A stretch of 64,000 nucleotides of DNA from Ustilago trichophora (GCA_900323505.1 OOIN01000020.1:434001-498000); one strand, 5' to 3'; numbered from the stretch's first letter, positions 10,915 through 21,359 are shown. Numbers and translations: made by a program. Notes: generated by a model not told the origin, from the letters alone.

Positions 10915-11464
10915 CTTTCAGCTGCCTTGTACGAACAGGGCGCTTGGCCTCTGGTGTGAGTGGCACCTCCGTTTCTTTCCAGCTCCAGACGAGCCGGGGC
11001 AAGATTGTGCCCCGATGTGTGTCGGGAGAGTGTCACGGTGCGTTGGTGTATGCACTATTGCTGGCCATTGATGAATAGAGATGAGAGTCAAGAACAAGTT
11101 GGTGCTAGTCGGTGGGGAAGGTGTTCAAGTGGAGGAAACGCGCACGGAACACACCTTGACGAGACGCCTGCGTGTGTGCTTTTTCATCATCCCGGACCCT
11201 GAGATGTGACACTTGAAAGACCGACACCTCAAAATTCATTTTCACCCAAGATCTCGCACATCCTCATTCAGCCGCTCAACACCTCAAAACTCTTTCACCT
11301 GGACGGCAACGGCACTAGCACCGGTATTCACACAACGTTCGCACTCTCAGGCACAACAAAGGACGGGGGGGAAAGTCGCACATCTCTGCATGCATATACT
11401 GTATCTACATAAAATCATGAACCGCATCATCGCTAGCAGTCCATATCCTCGTTCTACAACATCT
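10915..11464. other. CCZ1 promoter side and COP1 3' flank
   Basis: No gene is seen in this 550-bp gap. It must hold the CCZ1 promoter (the gene reads leftward from 10914) and the COP1 3' end. A TACTGTA site lies at 11397. Confidence 0.5.
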
Positions 11465-14400
11465 TTACGCAAAGCTGCGAAGACCCGATGCAAGTTTGCC
11501 GACCTCGGAGATCTGAGTGATCTTGCAAAGCGTTCCTTTGAACTCGGGCAGATATCTTGCGCCGGTGAGTGGGTCCGAGACCGAGCCTGCACCTGCGGCA
11601 GTGATGAGCCTGTAACTTCCAGCGCAAATGATAAAGGTATGCTCGAGGGGGTCATAGCCAGGCACGTCGACCGCATCGCGAGGGCTTCGCTCAGCCAGCG
11701 AGATAATCTGCTGGGCTTTCTGTGCGACGGCCGGTGCGGGGCCAAGGTCCATGAGGCGCTTGGCGAAGCTGGCTGCCATGGCGTAGTTGTTGACCTTGCG
11801 AGCTTCGGTCATGGCGCTTCGGAGGGCCAAGGTCTGGTGCTGAGGCTGCAGCTGGGTGTGGGTGAAGAGTGCTGCGAGCTCAAGGTTGCGGGCAACGTTG
11901 TCTGGTTCGGCTGCGACGAGCTTTCGACGGCTGAGCTCGATCGAGACACCGAGGATATATTCGCGGCAGAGCACGATGAGGTCCTGAATCTCGGTCGCCT
12001 CGGCTTCGGTCGAAGCTGGTGTCAGAACAAGCTGGTGCAAGAGGCGGCGGAAGATGGTCTCGGCTTCCGCAAGCTTGTTGGCACTGACGGCACGGTAGCC
12101 CTCTTGCAAGTCGCCGGAAGCCAGCGCCTTGACGGATCGGGGAGAGGCAGGGTGTGCCTTGGTCACCTTGCCGTCGCTCTCCTCGTTGTTGCGGCGCAGG
12201 TGCACCTCGATCGGGCCTGCGCTTGGCGCGGCGGGGAGGAAGCTGCGTGCTGCCAGGAACGACGACATGAACAGAGGCTTGAGCGGTGCAAAGTCGACAA
12301 TACCGGCTTGCCGCGAGAGAAGTGTCATGGCCGTCTCGAACGATCCTGCAGCGGCATGATCCGCAGCTACGGGCGAGTTGCGCAACCAGTGCTCGGCTTC
12401 TGAGCTGCCTGCACCCAATCCTTCCAATGGCGTCTCCTCGAGTGGTGCCACGACGGCGGCGTCCTCCTCGGGCAATGCCACTTCCTCCTCTGCCAAGTCC
12501 CAAGCTTCTTCGGCCTCGCCAAAGTCCTCGGGGGCGGCGTCGAAGCCCTCCTCGTCCTCCTCGTCGCTCTCCTCCAACGCCTCGCCATCGAGCCACGACT
12601 CGATGTCGTGTGTCTTGGCTCCGTTGAGAGCATTGTCTTTGAAGATGGGACCACCTTCATTGCCAGCAACAAGAGCACGGTCAAAGTAGCTCTGCTCGCT
12701 GCTGAGAATGGGCCAGTTGTGCTGGTAGGCTTGCGAAACAGCAGTGGGAGGAGCGAGCTTTGAAGTACCCTCGCCCAAGTCGAGCTGGCGGTCCATCTCG
12801 GCAGCCTCCTCTTCCATGCCATTGTGAGCAGCGATGGCAGCAGCACGGTCGTCAAGCCCGTTGGACTTGGCAGCAGCGTAGGCGAGCGCTGGCAGACCGA
12901 CATCCGAAAGCACATTTGCGCGCGCCTCGGCGTTTCCGAGGTAGAGGGCGTTGTGGAACCGGCTGAGCTGGTCACCTCGCTTATCGGCGATGACCGACAT
13001 CTTGGCGAGCTTGTCCGTGTTGCCAGTGATCAGGTACAGGAAACTGAGCTTATCGAAGCTCTTGGTTCGCTGGTAAGCGCGCTCGACAATCTTGTGGTTG
13101 CCCTGACGCAGAGCAGCAGTAGCGAGTCGGTCCCAGACCTCGTCGACGTTGAGCGACTCGGCCGTCTCGAGAGCGACGTCGAGGTTGCCGCACTCGATGG
13201 CGAGGTCAAAGCGGGTACTCTTGTCCTGAACGAAATGCAAGGCAATTTCGGGGTAGCCTTTCTTCTGAAGGAAAGCAATGATGGCCTGACCAACCAGGTT
13301 GCTGTTCTTGATGATGGTCAACACGTCGTCGTACTTGCCCTGGACGAGCGCCAACTTGAAGCGGAACTCGGTAGGGTCGATGGTGATGTTCTGGGGTCGA
13401 GCAGATCGGTCGAGGCACGAGACGGTCTTGCCCTTGACGCGAGTGAGGTAGACGGGTTGCTCGAGCGTCTTGATGATACCGTTGTCGCCCTGGGGCAGAG
13501 CATATTTGATGTGATTGAGAGTGCTGTAGAGTAGCACACCGCTCTCGTCCCAAGCGGCGCTCTTGATGCGAATGGTTTCGTGAATCAAGTTGCTGGACGA
13601 GAATGACTTGTCGGCGAGGGTGATGGTGTGCTTGCTGAGCAGGGCGACCATGCTGCCATCGATGCTCCATACGACATATTTTACGGGCGGGCTGGTGAGC
13701 TCGGCGAGCGTCTTTTGCTGCTGAATGTCGTAGAGAATCACGCCGGTGGCGGTGCTGAGGATGAGGCTGGCAGTGCCGCCAAAGAAGATCTCGTTGGTAG
13801 GCTGAGGAGGCGTGATGGTCTTGGTGACGGCGTTGTTGAGGTCGCGTATCTCGATGGTCTGGGCGGTCTTGTCAAGGACGGCGAATCGGTTACGGGCGAC
13901 AAAGATGGCGCTGGAGCCGGTGCCACGCTTGCCGACGCTCGAGCTTTCAGCCAAGTCGCCGCCAGCCTCGCGAGGCAGAGGGGCTACATCAAAGGTGCCT
14001 TGGTCTCCGCTGACCGAGGTGACAATGACGGAGCGCTCGGCAGGGTTGAAGCTGAGAGTGCGCGGGGGAACGTACTGGTTGCCGAGACGCTTGACACTGA
14101 GGAGGGCGTGATCGGCACCGGTGGCGTAGTCGAGAGAGCGGACCTGCTTGTCGCGAATGTAGTAGAGGGTGTTCTGGTGGACGGAGAAAGCGGGACGCTC
14201 GCGCTCCAGCTTGAAGACGATGAGACCGTTGTCGTGACCAGCAGCGAAGAGGTTGAGGGTGGGATGGGCGGTCAAGACCCAGAAGCGGTCGCTCTCTCGA
14301 CGGAAGGTCTGGACGGCGGTGCGCTTGCCCATGTCCCAGACACGAATGGTTTTGTCTTCGGCGTCGGAAATGATGAGTTCGTGTCTTGGGTGGAAGAGGG

Positions 14401-15181
14401 CGCAAGAGACATTGTTAAAGTGACCGCGGCAGGTGTCAACTTCCCAAGCTTTTGTATCTGACATCCTCCAGAGCTTGATCTGTCGGTCGTCACCCGCTGA
14501 TACGATCAGAGGCAAAGTAGGATGGAATGAGGCCCAGTTGACACCGCGGTCGTGACCCTCGAGGACGTACTTGACCATGGCATCTGTGTTTCCAAACAAG
14601 TCGGCCTGACCACTGTTGGCGCGTGCGATCTGTTCCTCGATGCTCATCGGCTGGGCGGAGGTGTTCTTCTTGCGCAGGCCGCTGATGTCCCAGACACGCA
14701 CGGTCTGGTCCATGGAGGCCGAGACGATCAAGTCCTCCTTGGGGTGGAATTGAGCGCACATGACATAGTGGTTGTGACCGGTGAGGATGGCGATGCAGGT
14801 TCTGCTCTGCCAGTTCCAGATGCGAATGGTCTGGTCGTCGGAAGCCGAGAGGATCCAAGGATGCTCATGGTGGAAGAAGACGGTGCGAACGTAGTCGAGA
14901 TGGCCGTTGAGGGTGAAAAGACACTTGCGTGTCTTGTGGTTCCAGACTTTGATCTTGTAGTCGTCACCACCACTGACCAAGAGAGGTTGAGAAGGGTGGA
15001 AGCAGACGCCTCGGACAGGACCATCATGCTCCTCGAGTCGGTCGTAGATGGTGCCGGTCTGGTAGTTCCAGAGCTGGATCGAGCCATTGTGAAGGGAAGC
15101 AGCCAACAGGGGAAGACGAGGGTGGAAGGCGATACCTTTGACCCTGTTGGACTTGGACTCGAATTTTGTGAGCATCTGCAT
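11465..15181 (-). CDS. COP1: Coatomer subunit alpha (alpha-COP)
   Basis: Alpha subunit of the COPI coat, which drives Golgi-to-ER and intra-Golgi transport and binds dilysine cargo signals. The 1238 aa agree with the family (about 1200). Residues 1-320 form a WD40 propeller; GH...WN/WD repeats are plain, for example GVCFHPSQPLLVSGGDDYKIKVWNHKT. A second propeller and the coatomer WD-associated region follow to about residue 780, then an acidic linker (residues about 855-920, many E/D), then the conserved C-terminal domain that contacts epsilon-COP. There is one exon. A TATATAT box lies 81 bp upstream of the ATG on the gene strand. The assignment is secure. Confidence 0.97.
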   Translation of the reverse strand: MQMLTKFESKSNRVKGIAFHPRLPLLAASLHNGSIQLWNYQTGTIYDRLEEHDGPVRGVCFHPSQPLLVSGGDDYKIKVWNHKTRKCLFTLNGHLDYVRTVFFHHEHPWILSASDDQTIRIWNWQSRTCIAILTGHNHYVMCAQFHPKEDLIVSASMDQTVRVWDISGLRKKNTSAQPMSIEEQIARANSGQADLFGNTDAMVKYVLEGHDRGVNWASFHPTLPLIVSAGDDRQIKLWRMSDTKAWEVDTCRGHFNNVSCALFHPRHELIISDAEDKTIRVWDMGKRTAVQTFRRESDRFWVLTAHPTLNLFAAGHDNGLIVFKLERERPAFSVHQNTLYYIRDKQVRSLDYATGADHALLSVKRLGNQYVPPRTLSFNPAERSVIVTSVSGDQGTFDVAPLPREAGGDLAESSSVGKRGTGSSAIFVARNRFAVLDKTAQTIEIRDLNNAVTKTITPPQPTNEIFFGGTASLILSTATGVILYDIQQQKTLAELTSPPVKYVVWSIDGSMVALLSKHTITLADKSFSSSNLIHETIRIKSAAWDESGVLLYSTLNHIKYALPQGDNGIIKTLEQPVYLTRVKGKTVSCLDRSARPQNITIDPTEFRFKLALVQGKYDDVLTIIKNSNLVGQAIIAFLQKKGYPEIALHFVQDKSTRFDLAIECGNLDVALETAESLNVDEVWDRLATAALRQGNHKIVERAYQRTKSFDKLSFLYLITGNTDKLAKMSVIADKRGDQLSRFHNALYLGNAEARANVLSDVGLPALAYAAAKSNGLDDRAAAIAAHNGMEEEAAEMDRQLDLGEGTSKLAPPTAVSQAYQHNWPILSSEQSYFDRALVAGNEGGPIFKDNALNGAKTHDIESWLDGEALEESDEEDEEGFDAAPEDFGEAEEAWDLAEEEVALPEEDAAVVAPLEETPLEGLGAGSSEAEHWLRNSPVAADHAAAGSFETAMTLLSRQAGIVDFAPLKPLFMSSFLAARSFLPAAPSAGPIEVHLRRNNEESDGKVTKAHPASPRSVKALASGDLQEGYRAVSANKLAEAETIFRRLLHQLVLTPASTEAEATEIQDLIVLCREYILGVSIELSRRKLVAAEPDNVARNLELAALFTHTQLQPQHQTLALRSAMTEARKVNNYAMAASFAKRLMDLGPAPAVAQKAQQIISLAERSPRDAVDVPGYDPLEHTFIICAGSYRLITAAGAGSVSDPLTGARYLPEFKGTLCKITQISEVGKLASGLRSFA

Positions 15182-15261
15182 GTCGGCTAGAAGTGCTCGA
15201 ATGAGTCGAGCGGCTCAGCAGTGCAAAAGGTGAACAGAAGTGGTGACGATGTTGCTCTCTC

Positions 15262-15268
15262 TATATAT
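15262..15268 (-). promoter_or_regulatory. Candidate TATA box of COP1
   Basis: ATATATA on the minus strand, about 81 bp upstream of the COP1 start codon, next to a GAGAGAGC purine run. Position and sequence fit a core promoter; there is no direct evidence of a transcript start. Confidence 0.5.
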
Positions 15269-15936
15269 GCCAGGTGCTGAAAGATGGTGTGATGCAGCAG
15301 CTGAAGCGGTTTGTACGCTGCGTCTCCTCGTGATTGCGTAAGTCGAGTGAGACTGTGCAGCGATGAGAGGAGGGGGGTGAGAGGTGACAGATGAGAAAGG
15401 AAAGGGAAGGGTGATGAACGAGAAGAAGAGTCGAAGCACGGGGGAGACGATGCGTTCTGAATGGAATGGTCTGAGCAGAGCAGAGCAGAGGTGCACAACG
15501 ATGCTTCCCGAGAGAGTGCGAGAGAGTGCAAAGTGCAGACGTGGCTCAGTGTCAGAGGGTCAGTGGGTCAGTATAGTGTGTGTGTGTGGCCTGTGCTTGT
15601 GTGCTTGTGTGCTTGTGTGCTTGTGCCTGTTCTTGTTCTGTGCTTGCTTGGCAGCTGCCACGCTTTCTTCCAAAGCGGCGCTTGCTGGCCGTGTCTGATC
15701 ATTCCAAGTCAAATTTGTATTCATCCGATTCAATTTCAGACCGATCAATTTCAATTCAGGAGCAAGAAGCTTCAAAGAGAAGCAATACAAAACATGTTAC
15801 TTTCTGCCAAATTTCAGTTTGGATGTAAGATCGACTCAAAGTTACCCTGATTGTGATCTGCCTGTCTCACGTGATGGTCATTTTGGCGCGTATTGTTGCT
15901 CTCCCTCTCACTCTCTCTCTAGAACAGCAGAAACAT

Positions 15937-15966
<30 letters not shown>
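15937..15966. repeat. (AGC)10 trinucleotide microsatellite
   Basis: Ten perfect AGC copies in non-coding sequence between divergent genes. Confidence 0.95.
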
Positions 15967-15971
<5 letters not shown>

Positions 15972-16303
15972 CTCTCTGGCAAAAACTCAAACTCAGACTC
16001 GCGGAGCCAAAAGTTGACATTTTGCTGTTCTCCACTTATTTGCTGTTCCTGGACGTGTTGGTGCGCTCTCTGGCATTGTGACACCATCCATTCCTATCGC
16101 CTCCCATCGGCTCCTATCGGCCCCTACTCTTCACCATCGCCTCGAGCTCTGCCATGAAGGCAGTCGAACGCGCTATCCTTTGCAGTCCAATTCGAGAAGG
16201 AGCTCGACCGATTTTAGTTCGCTTTACTACACTTCGGAATGCCATCAATACAGTCCTAGTTTCATCTGGATGCCTTTAATAGACACGGTCAACGCAAGCA
16301 GAG

Positions 16304-18073
16304 ATGACATCACATCCGCCACAAGGAGAGCCCAGGCGTCGGCGGCCTCGGAGAGGAGGATCCAGATGCAGTCACTTTGCTCGTCTTGATATACCTCTTC
16401 TCGAGTTGGGCTCCAACATGACCCTCCAGCTGACACACGAACGCAACGGTCTCTTGCTCCAGCACGCCCATTCCAGCACCTGTGACGACCGCAATCGCAT
16501 TTTGCGTGCACTACAGCGTAGCAATGTCGATCTCACCAAGGCTCAGGTGTGCGGCCATTGCCACCAGCTCACAGCAAGGCTCACCGAGTCGCTCTTGCAT
16601 CATCTTCTCTTCGCCAAAGGCCAGCTTCCCGAGCCTGTCAGTCTCTTGCGGAAAAGGAGGGAAATCGCAACCAAGAACGACCAAGCTTCAGCACGGCAAC
16701 GGCATACAACCAATTCGGCTCGAACAAGAAAGGAAGACAAACTTCTCCGCAAGCTCGACCAGCTCCGATTCCACCTCGAAGACGCAGCCAAGCATCTCGC
16801 ACAGTTTGCCGATAACAATGGTGAGGGTCCATCCCGGCATCCATACTCAGCACCGCTTGAAGCAAACACTCCGAATGACATGAGACTGCTGGTGGTCATG
16901 GGTGCGAGCGCAACTATGCCTCGCCAAGTTTTCGTGCTGGATCTGATTCAAGCTGTAGGCAGGTGCACCACCACCGAGGATGCGGTCCAAAGTCTAGTCG
17001 ATCCACAAGACCAAGCCAGCGCTGAACAAGACGTGGAAAACCAGCTGGCTCAGCTCCTATCCCATACATCCGACGTCCATCGTGATGCAGCAAGGAACAA
17101 GACCAGCAGCAACTGGGAGCGCAAGCTCGTCCGCCTTCTTGTCAGCGACCAACGACTCGAACCTTTCTTAGGATGTCCACTTGCGCCGACCAAGATGCAC
17201 CTCTTTCTCAGTGCTCCCATCTCGTTCCGATGCCCTGGTTGGTCAGCACGCCATCATCTCGACTTTGACTTGGACCGCCTCTGCGAATCCAGGACAGCAA
17301 ATGAGCTTGACGGCCCCACTACATCGACAGACACGAGCATGTCGTCGCCAGGTGGCCCAACCACACATAGCCTCAAGAGAGCACTGCAGAGTCCTTTGCA
17401 TAGCCCCGAAAACACGAGGTGGAGCAAGTCGGCCTGCGAGTCTTCGTCCTCTGTAGCCGATTCTTGGCAAGAGGACAACGCTTCCGACCACCTGGGCGAA
17501 TCGAGCATCAGCTCTGTGTCGGATGACAGTCGACCTCCCTCGGCTGCTGAAAAGCCATGGCATATGGGAGGCGGAGGTGCGACATCAGTTGCCGATGGTT
17601 GGCTGCCAAGATGCAGCAGTCCTTTAGCGACAGGACTTCAGCTCCAGAGTGTCGAGACGAGTCGAACGGGATCTTCGCTCGGGTCATCGACCGTATATGG
17701 ACGTGATTCGCACGATGTTGCGGTGGAATCGTCGGAGGAGATGATGGTTCAAGAATGTAGCTCGGTAAACGACATGGACACTGGTGTGCGTCGTCGTTCT
17801 CGTGAGCCCAAAGCTGGTGGCTTGCTCAGCCGTAACCTGCTCAAAGGCAATCGTAGCCGACAGCATTCGTATGCAGGATCTGATTCGAGCTCAGTACGGT
17901 CCGTCGCTTCCTCGCTCAAACGTGCACCACGCTGTGCAGGTCTGCAGATTGATTTCACCGATCCAGAGAAGGCTGTTGCTGAGCCAGCGGAAGGTGGCGG
18001 AACAAGCGAACCGAGAATGGGAGAGCAACGCTGCTGGTTCCAATGTGAGGCTGTGTTGGAGGGATTCCGTTGA
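16304..18073 (+). CDS. p31comet (MAD2L1-binding protein)-like HORMA protein
   Basis: Probable homolog of p31comet, the MAD2-binding HORMA-fold protein that, with TRIP13, disassembles mitotic checkpoint complexes. The signature order is present: a helix LTESLLHHLLFAKGQLPEP (residues about 87-105), a basic linker, a second helix LDQLRFHLEDAAKHLAQF, then the strand LLVVMGASATMPRQVFVLDL (about 197-216), a SAPISFRCPGWS strand near 305-317, and a C-terminal WFQCEAVLEGFR that resembles the C-terminal WFQ...GF strand of animal p31comet. Between them residues about 330-565 are a Ser-rich disordered insert, which explains the 589 aa against 270-300 in animals. A second in-frame ATG at 16418 (M39) removes an Arg-rich leader and may be the true start. 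The match is from memory of the family pattern, not from a search. Confidence 0.6.
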   Translation: MTSHPPQGEPRRRRPRRGGSRCSHFARLDIPLLELGSNMTLQLTHERNGLLLQHAHSSTCDDRNRILRALQRSNVDLTKAQVCGHCHQLTARLTESLLHHLLFAKGQLPEPVSLLRKRREIATKNDQASARQRHTTNSARTRKEDKLLRKLDQLRFHLEDAAKHLAQFADNNGEGPSRHPYSAPLEANTPNDMRLLVVMGASATMPRQVFVLDLIQAVGRCTTTEDAVQSLVDPQDQASAEQDVENQLAQLLSHTSDVHRDAARNKTSSNWERKLVRLLVSDQRLEPFLGCPLAPTKMHLFLSAPISFRCPGWSARHHLDFDLDRLCESRTANELDGPTTSTDTSMSSPGGPTTHSLKRALQSPLHSPENTRWSKSACESSSSVADSWQEDNASDHLGESSISSVSDDSRPPSAAEKPWHMGGGGATSVADGWLPRCSSPLATGLQLQSVETSRTGSSLGSSTVYGRDSHDVAVESSEEMMVQECSSVNDMDTGVRRRSREPKAGGLLSRNLLKGNRSRQHSYAGSDSSSVRSVASSLKRAPRCAGLQIDFTDPEKAVAEPAEGGGTSEPRMGEQRCWFQCEAVLEGFR

Positions 18074-19444
18074 TGGCGATTGTATCTTGATACCAGACGT
18101 AATCTTTATATCATTGTCTAACCCTTTTCAGTCGTCGAAGGGCAAATGTAGTCACAAATGAGCCAACATGAGCCTTTGATCCTGTGTTTGGCCAACTGCA
18201 CAATTGTGCATCAGAGGATTCCCAACATCGATGAAGACATGTCATGACGGCCAAAGAGACTAGCTACGCCAAATGATTCGATTTTGAACTGTGGAAAGCA
18301 AACGATCTCACAGTCGCCAGAAAAAGCAGAAGCCAGGCGATGCAGCTGCAGAGTGACACGCGAGAAGCCGACCAACGGCACAGAACGAGTCTGCGATAAA
18401 TGCAATCTGGGCCTGCGGTTTCTGAAATCTCGTTCATGTGGATTTCAATTGTGCGTGCGTGCGTGCGTGCGTGTGTGTGTCGAAGTTGAATTTGCTCCAA
18501 ATTTGTATTCGAGCCAGCACTGTGGATGATGAGATTTTAGGGGCTTGAGAGGCGCATAGCCAGTCAAAGCAACAAACCCTGAAGATCCTCTTTTTGCGCG
18601 TGTGGTTGAGAAATGAAATACGGTAACTCGAACTATTCGAATTCAAATTTGAAGAATACAAAGCCATCACCGCGGCGGCGTGCGTCGCCTTTCCGAAGAC
18701 TCCGCCGGGCTAGGGACCCCAGTCTGATTTTTAAGGCGGCGGTCTGCAATTCGCACATCTCTCGGCACACCGTAGGTGAATACAAAATTCAGTGTAAGAA
18801 CTTGTACTGTACCCCTTCCCGCTTTGGATGGTCAAAAACATGTGTTTCGATTCATATCAATTTCAACTCGCGCTGTTTGCTGTGCTGTGCAGTGCGGTCT
18901 CCTAATCCTCAGCCAAAATTCAATAAGTGAGTTGAGGCGTGACAGTCACGGTCTGCTGGCTACACAGCTCAATTGGTTGCCCGACATTGCTTCCATGCCA
19001 CCATCATCATCATCATTCCTCTCGCATCATCTCCCTACGCTTCTGCTCTTACTGCTCTGACGCTCTCCACTCTCTCTCTCAAGGACACTCTTCTGCACTC
19101 GTCGTTCGCATCTCTACCATCGCTGATCTCGCCTTTGGACTCATTCAGCTCTTCTCAAGGCAGGACCTCTCCCGTTCTCGCTCACACGCACACCGACTGC
19201 TCAGCACAAGCGACATCTCATCCACCAGCTTTCGATACCCTCGGTGTCAAACCTGCCAAGAGATTCGCACACTTGTTCTCTGCAAGGGCATCATTTCATC
19301 TCTCGCTTGCTTCCATCGTCTCCGACTTGCTCGCACACACACAGTTGCTTTTAGCCAAGCTCGGTAGTCACCAGTAGTGGCGGAAATCTACGCTCGGCAC
19401 TTTAGCGCCTACTTCCCTCTTTCTATATATACACACATCTCACC
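18074..19444. other. Intergenic region upstream of ROT1
   Basis: No gene is seen. The left part is AT rich with a (GTGC)n/(GT)n microsatellite at 18451-18480 and a TACTGTA site at 18805. The right part (about 18990-19440) is pyrimidine rich with ATC and TCTC repeats, as expected for the promoter and leader of ROT1. TATATATAC at 19424 sits only 21 bp before the ATG, so it is unlikely to act as a TATA box. Confidence 0.5.
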
Positions 19445-20059
19445 ATGTTGAGGTTGCTATCCACAATACTCGGCGCAGCCGCCTTGATCTCCCGCGTCTC
19501 GGCCCAGACCACCTATGGCATTGGGGTCCCCAACAACGTCACATCGTTGGCAGGGACATGGAGTACCGGTGCCGGCCACGTCGTCACCGGACTCAACTTT
19601 TACGACCCAGTCAACAACTCATTCATCTACCCCGCCACCGCCGGTCAGTCGTACAGTTTCACCGACGACGGATACTGGGAACAGGCCCTCTACCTCTACA
19701 ACACCAACCCCTCCAAACCTAACTGCGTCTCAGCCCAGCTCATCTGGCAACACGGCACTTATATCCTCAACAGCAACAACACCCTCACTCTCAACATCTT
19801 CAAGGGCGATGGTCGTCAGCAGGTTTCGGATCGTTGTGCAGAGAGATCCAACTATGTCCAGTCCTACGACCAGGTCGAGAACATGCAGGGATTCGAGATC
19901 CACCTCGATACGCACTACAACACTCCAGTCTACAGCTTGAAGCTTTATGAGTTTGATGGAAACCCGAAACCAATCTTCTATCAGGTCTATCGGCCAGCAC
20001 AGATGTTGCCGACCCAGCCATTGCACGAGGAGATCATTGGTGAGCTCAACAGCTCCTAG
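19445..20059 (+). CDS. ROT1: ROT1 family ER folding protein
   Basis: Fungal-specific ROT1, an ER-lumenal chaperone needed for N- and O-glycoprotein maturation and for beta-1,6-glucan and cell-wall assembly. The signal peptide is plain (residues 1-20, cut near SAQ). Family blocks follow in order: LAGTWSTGAGHVVTGLNFYD, SYSFTDDGYWEQALY, LIWQHGTYILNSNNTLTLN, GDGRQQVSDRC, and FYQVYRPAQMLPTQPL near the end. The 204 aa stop shortly after this last block with no hydrophobic C-terminal anchor. A strong donor-like GTGAGC overlaps the C-terminus at 20040, but the two or three nearest acceptors do not open a membrane segment, so the unspliced end is preferred. Confidence 0.9.
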   Translation: MLRLLSTILGAAALISRVSAQTTYGIGVPNNVTSLAGTWSTGAGHVVTGLNFYDPVNNSFIYPATAGQSYSFTDDGYWEQALYLYNTNPSKPNCVSAQLIWQHGTYILNSNNTLTLNIFKGDGRQQVSDRCAERSNYVQSYDQVENMQGFEIHLDTHYNTPVYSLKLYEFDGNPKPIFYQVYRPAQMLPTQPLHEEIIGELNSS

Positions 20060-20430
20060 TCGATGAGCCGCACAGCTATGTCTTCTCTCATGGCCTAGCA
20101 CCGACGATCCTGTGAGGCGTCGCAACTTGATTTGTTTCAATTCCACCTTGTTTTACGTAGAACTCTCGTTTTGTTTGCATTCCTCTCGTTTTCTCTCGGA
20201 CATTTAATCTAGCTTTTATCGCACATGCTTTTCGTGCAAGGTTGCTGGAGCTACGGCTGGGTGAGGGGTGGAGACGAGGGGAGATCTGGCTTTCCGGCTC
20301 TCTGCAGCGTTTGCTGAGGGTAGGCCGTACCATCAAGCCACCTACGTGTGATTGCGTTGCTTTGCATCGAGATCAGCGCTGCAAGATGGTTCAGACATTG
20401 TTTGGGATGTTGAGACGTTATATTGAGTTA
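20060..20430. other. ROT1 3' flank up to the MITE
   Basis: No gene is seen. Composition shifts sharply from balanced to AT rich at about 20430, where the MITE begins. Confidence 0.5.
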
Positions 20431-20934
20431 CAGTGAACTCGCGATCTTTGAATGCCTCAATAAATGAATATTCCACATATTGGATAAAAAATTGGCTGGA
20501 CATTTTTGGGCGCAGCCAATTATTAAATAAATTCGCTTTTCAGATAATGGATAGGTCAGCTGCAGTCCCAAATTTGAATAACCCAGCACATGTCAATACA
20601 AACCACAGCTTAGTCTTGTTATTATCTGAATGGATATAATGTGCTTCTTAATCACTCACTGGAAGTGGCTTTACAGGCATAAAATGGACACAGCTCTATT
20701 CAAAAAACTATAAAGGAATTGCAGCAATTTGTGATAAAAAAGGGGGAAAATGATGTTAATGCGAAGTAATTGGATGTCTCTAGTCAGGGAGAAACAGGCT
20801 GCACAGCTCAAAAATGCGGTGCTAACATAAATCAGTCAATTTTTTCCAAATTCTAGCTCTCAGTAATTAAATATTTCACACAATGAATAAAATATGCCTC
20901 CGCCCAAAAATATTCAAAGATCGCGAGTTGACTG
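20431..20934. mobile_element. MITE, Tc1/mariner-pogo type, 504 bp
   Basis: AT-rich block with terminal inverted repeats of about 23 bp: the left end reads CAGTGAACTCGCGATCTTTG (then AAT), and the right end is the reverse complement of CAGTCAACTCGCGATCTTTG (then AAT), with one mismatch. A TA dinucleotide flanks each side (20429-20430 and 20935-20936), as expected for the TA target duplication of the Tc1/mariner-pogo superfamily. No transposase-like frame occurs inside, so it is non-autonomous. It sits between the convergent 3' ends of ROT1 and Argonaute. Confidence 0.85.
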
Positions 20935-21359
20935 TATGGTGAATTGTGATGCTTGATTTGGCTATGGATTTTCATACATTGTACAGTACAGTATAACCGG
21001 TATAGGGTGAAAGGGGAGAGGGTATGTTTTTTTTTTCGTATTACCGCAAAAGAAAAGAAAAAAGGGCCAATAATTGAGCGAATTCATGACTTTTAAAGGA
21101 GAGAATTCTGGACAAGAATAAAGAACGGAACATCAGAAAAATCCTACGTCTGACCGATTGATACACTGTACTGTGTATCTAGACTGGATCTATCCAGATC
21201 TTTTCTTTTCAAGGATTGCTGGCACGAGAAATGAGACACCCAAACAGCAAAAACAAGACTAAATTTCACCAGCGCAAAAAAACAAGACACCAAAAAGAAA
21301 AACTTAAACAAAACCAAAACCAAAATACCCCCAACCTCAACAACAACAACGACAAAAAC
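20935..21359. other. Argonaute 3' flank
   Basis: No gene is seen. TACAGTACAGTA lies at 20982-20993, 48 bp from the MITE. From about 21240 to 21358 the plus strand is strongly A rich, which makes a T-rich 3' UTR on the Argonaute strand. Confidence 0.5.

Larger units (their letters stand above)
15182..16303. other. Divergent intergenic region COP1 / p31comet-like gene
   Basis: No gene is seen. The region contains the COP1 TATA candidate, a (GTGCTTGT)n repeat near 15593-15624, a (AGC)10 microsatellite at 15937-15966 and a CTCT-rich stretch before it. The plus-strand leader of the next gene should start somewhere after about 16000. Confidence 0.5.

Noticed and set aside
13628..14461. 277-codon plus-strand frame
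   Set aside because: Antisense shadow of the COP1 WD40 region with no recognisable domain.
15891..15900. TTTTGGCGCG, E2F-like site upstream of the p31comet-like gene
   Set aside because: A single short match in a 1.1-kb region; dikarya use SBF/MBF rather than E2F.
18973..19377. 134-codon frame upstream of ROT1
   Set aside because: Low-complexity Ser/Leu/His peptide from TC-rich promoter sequence; overlapping open frames have the same character.
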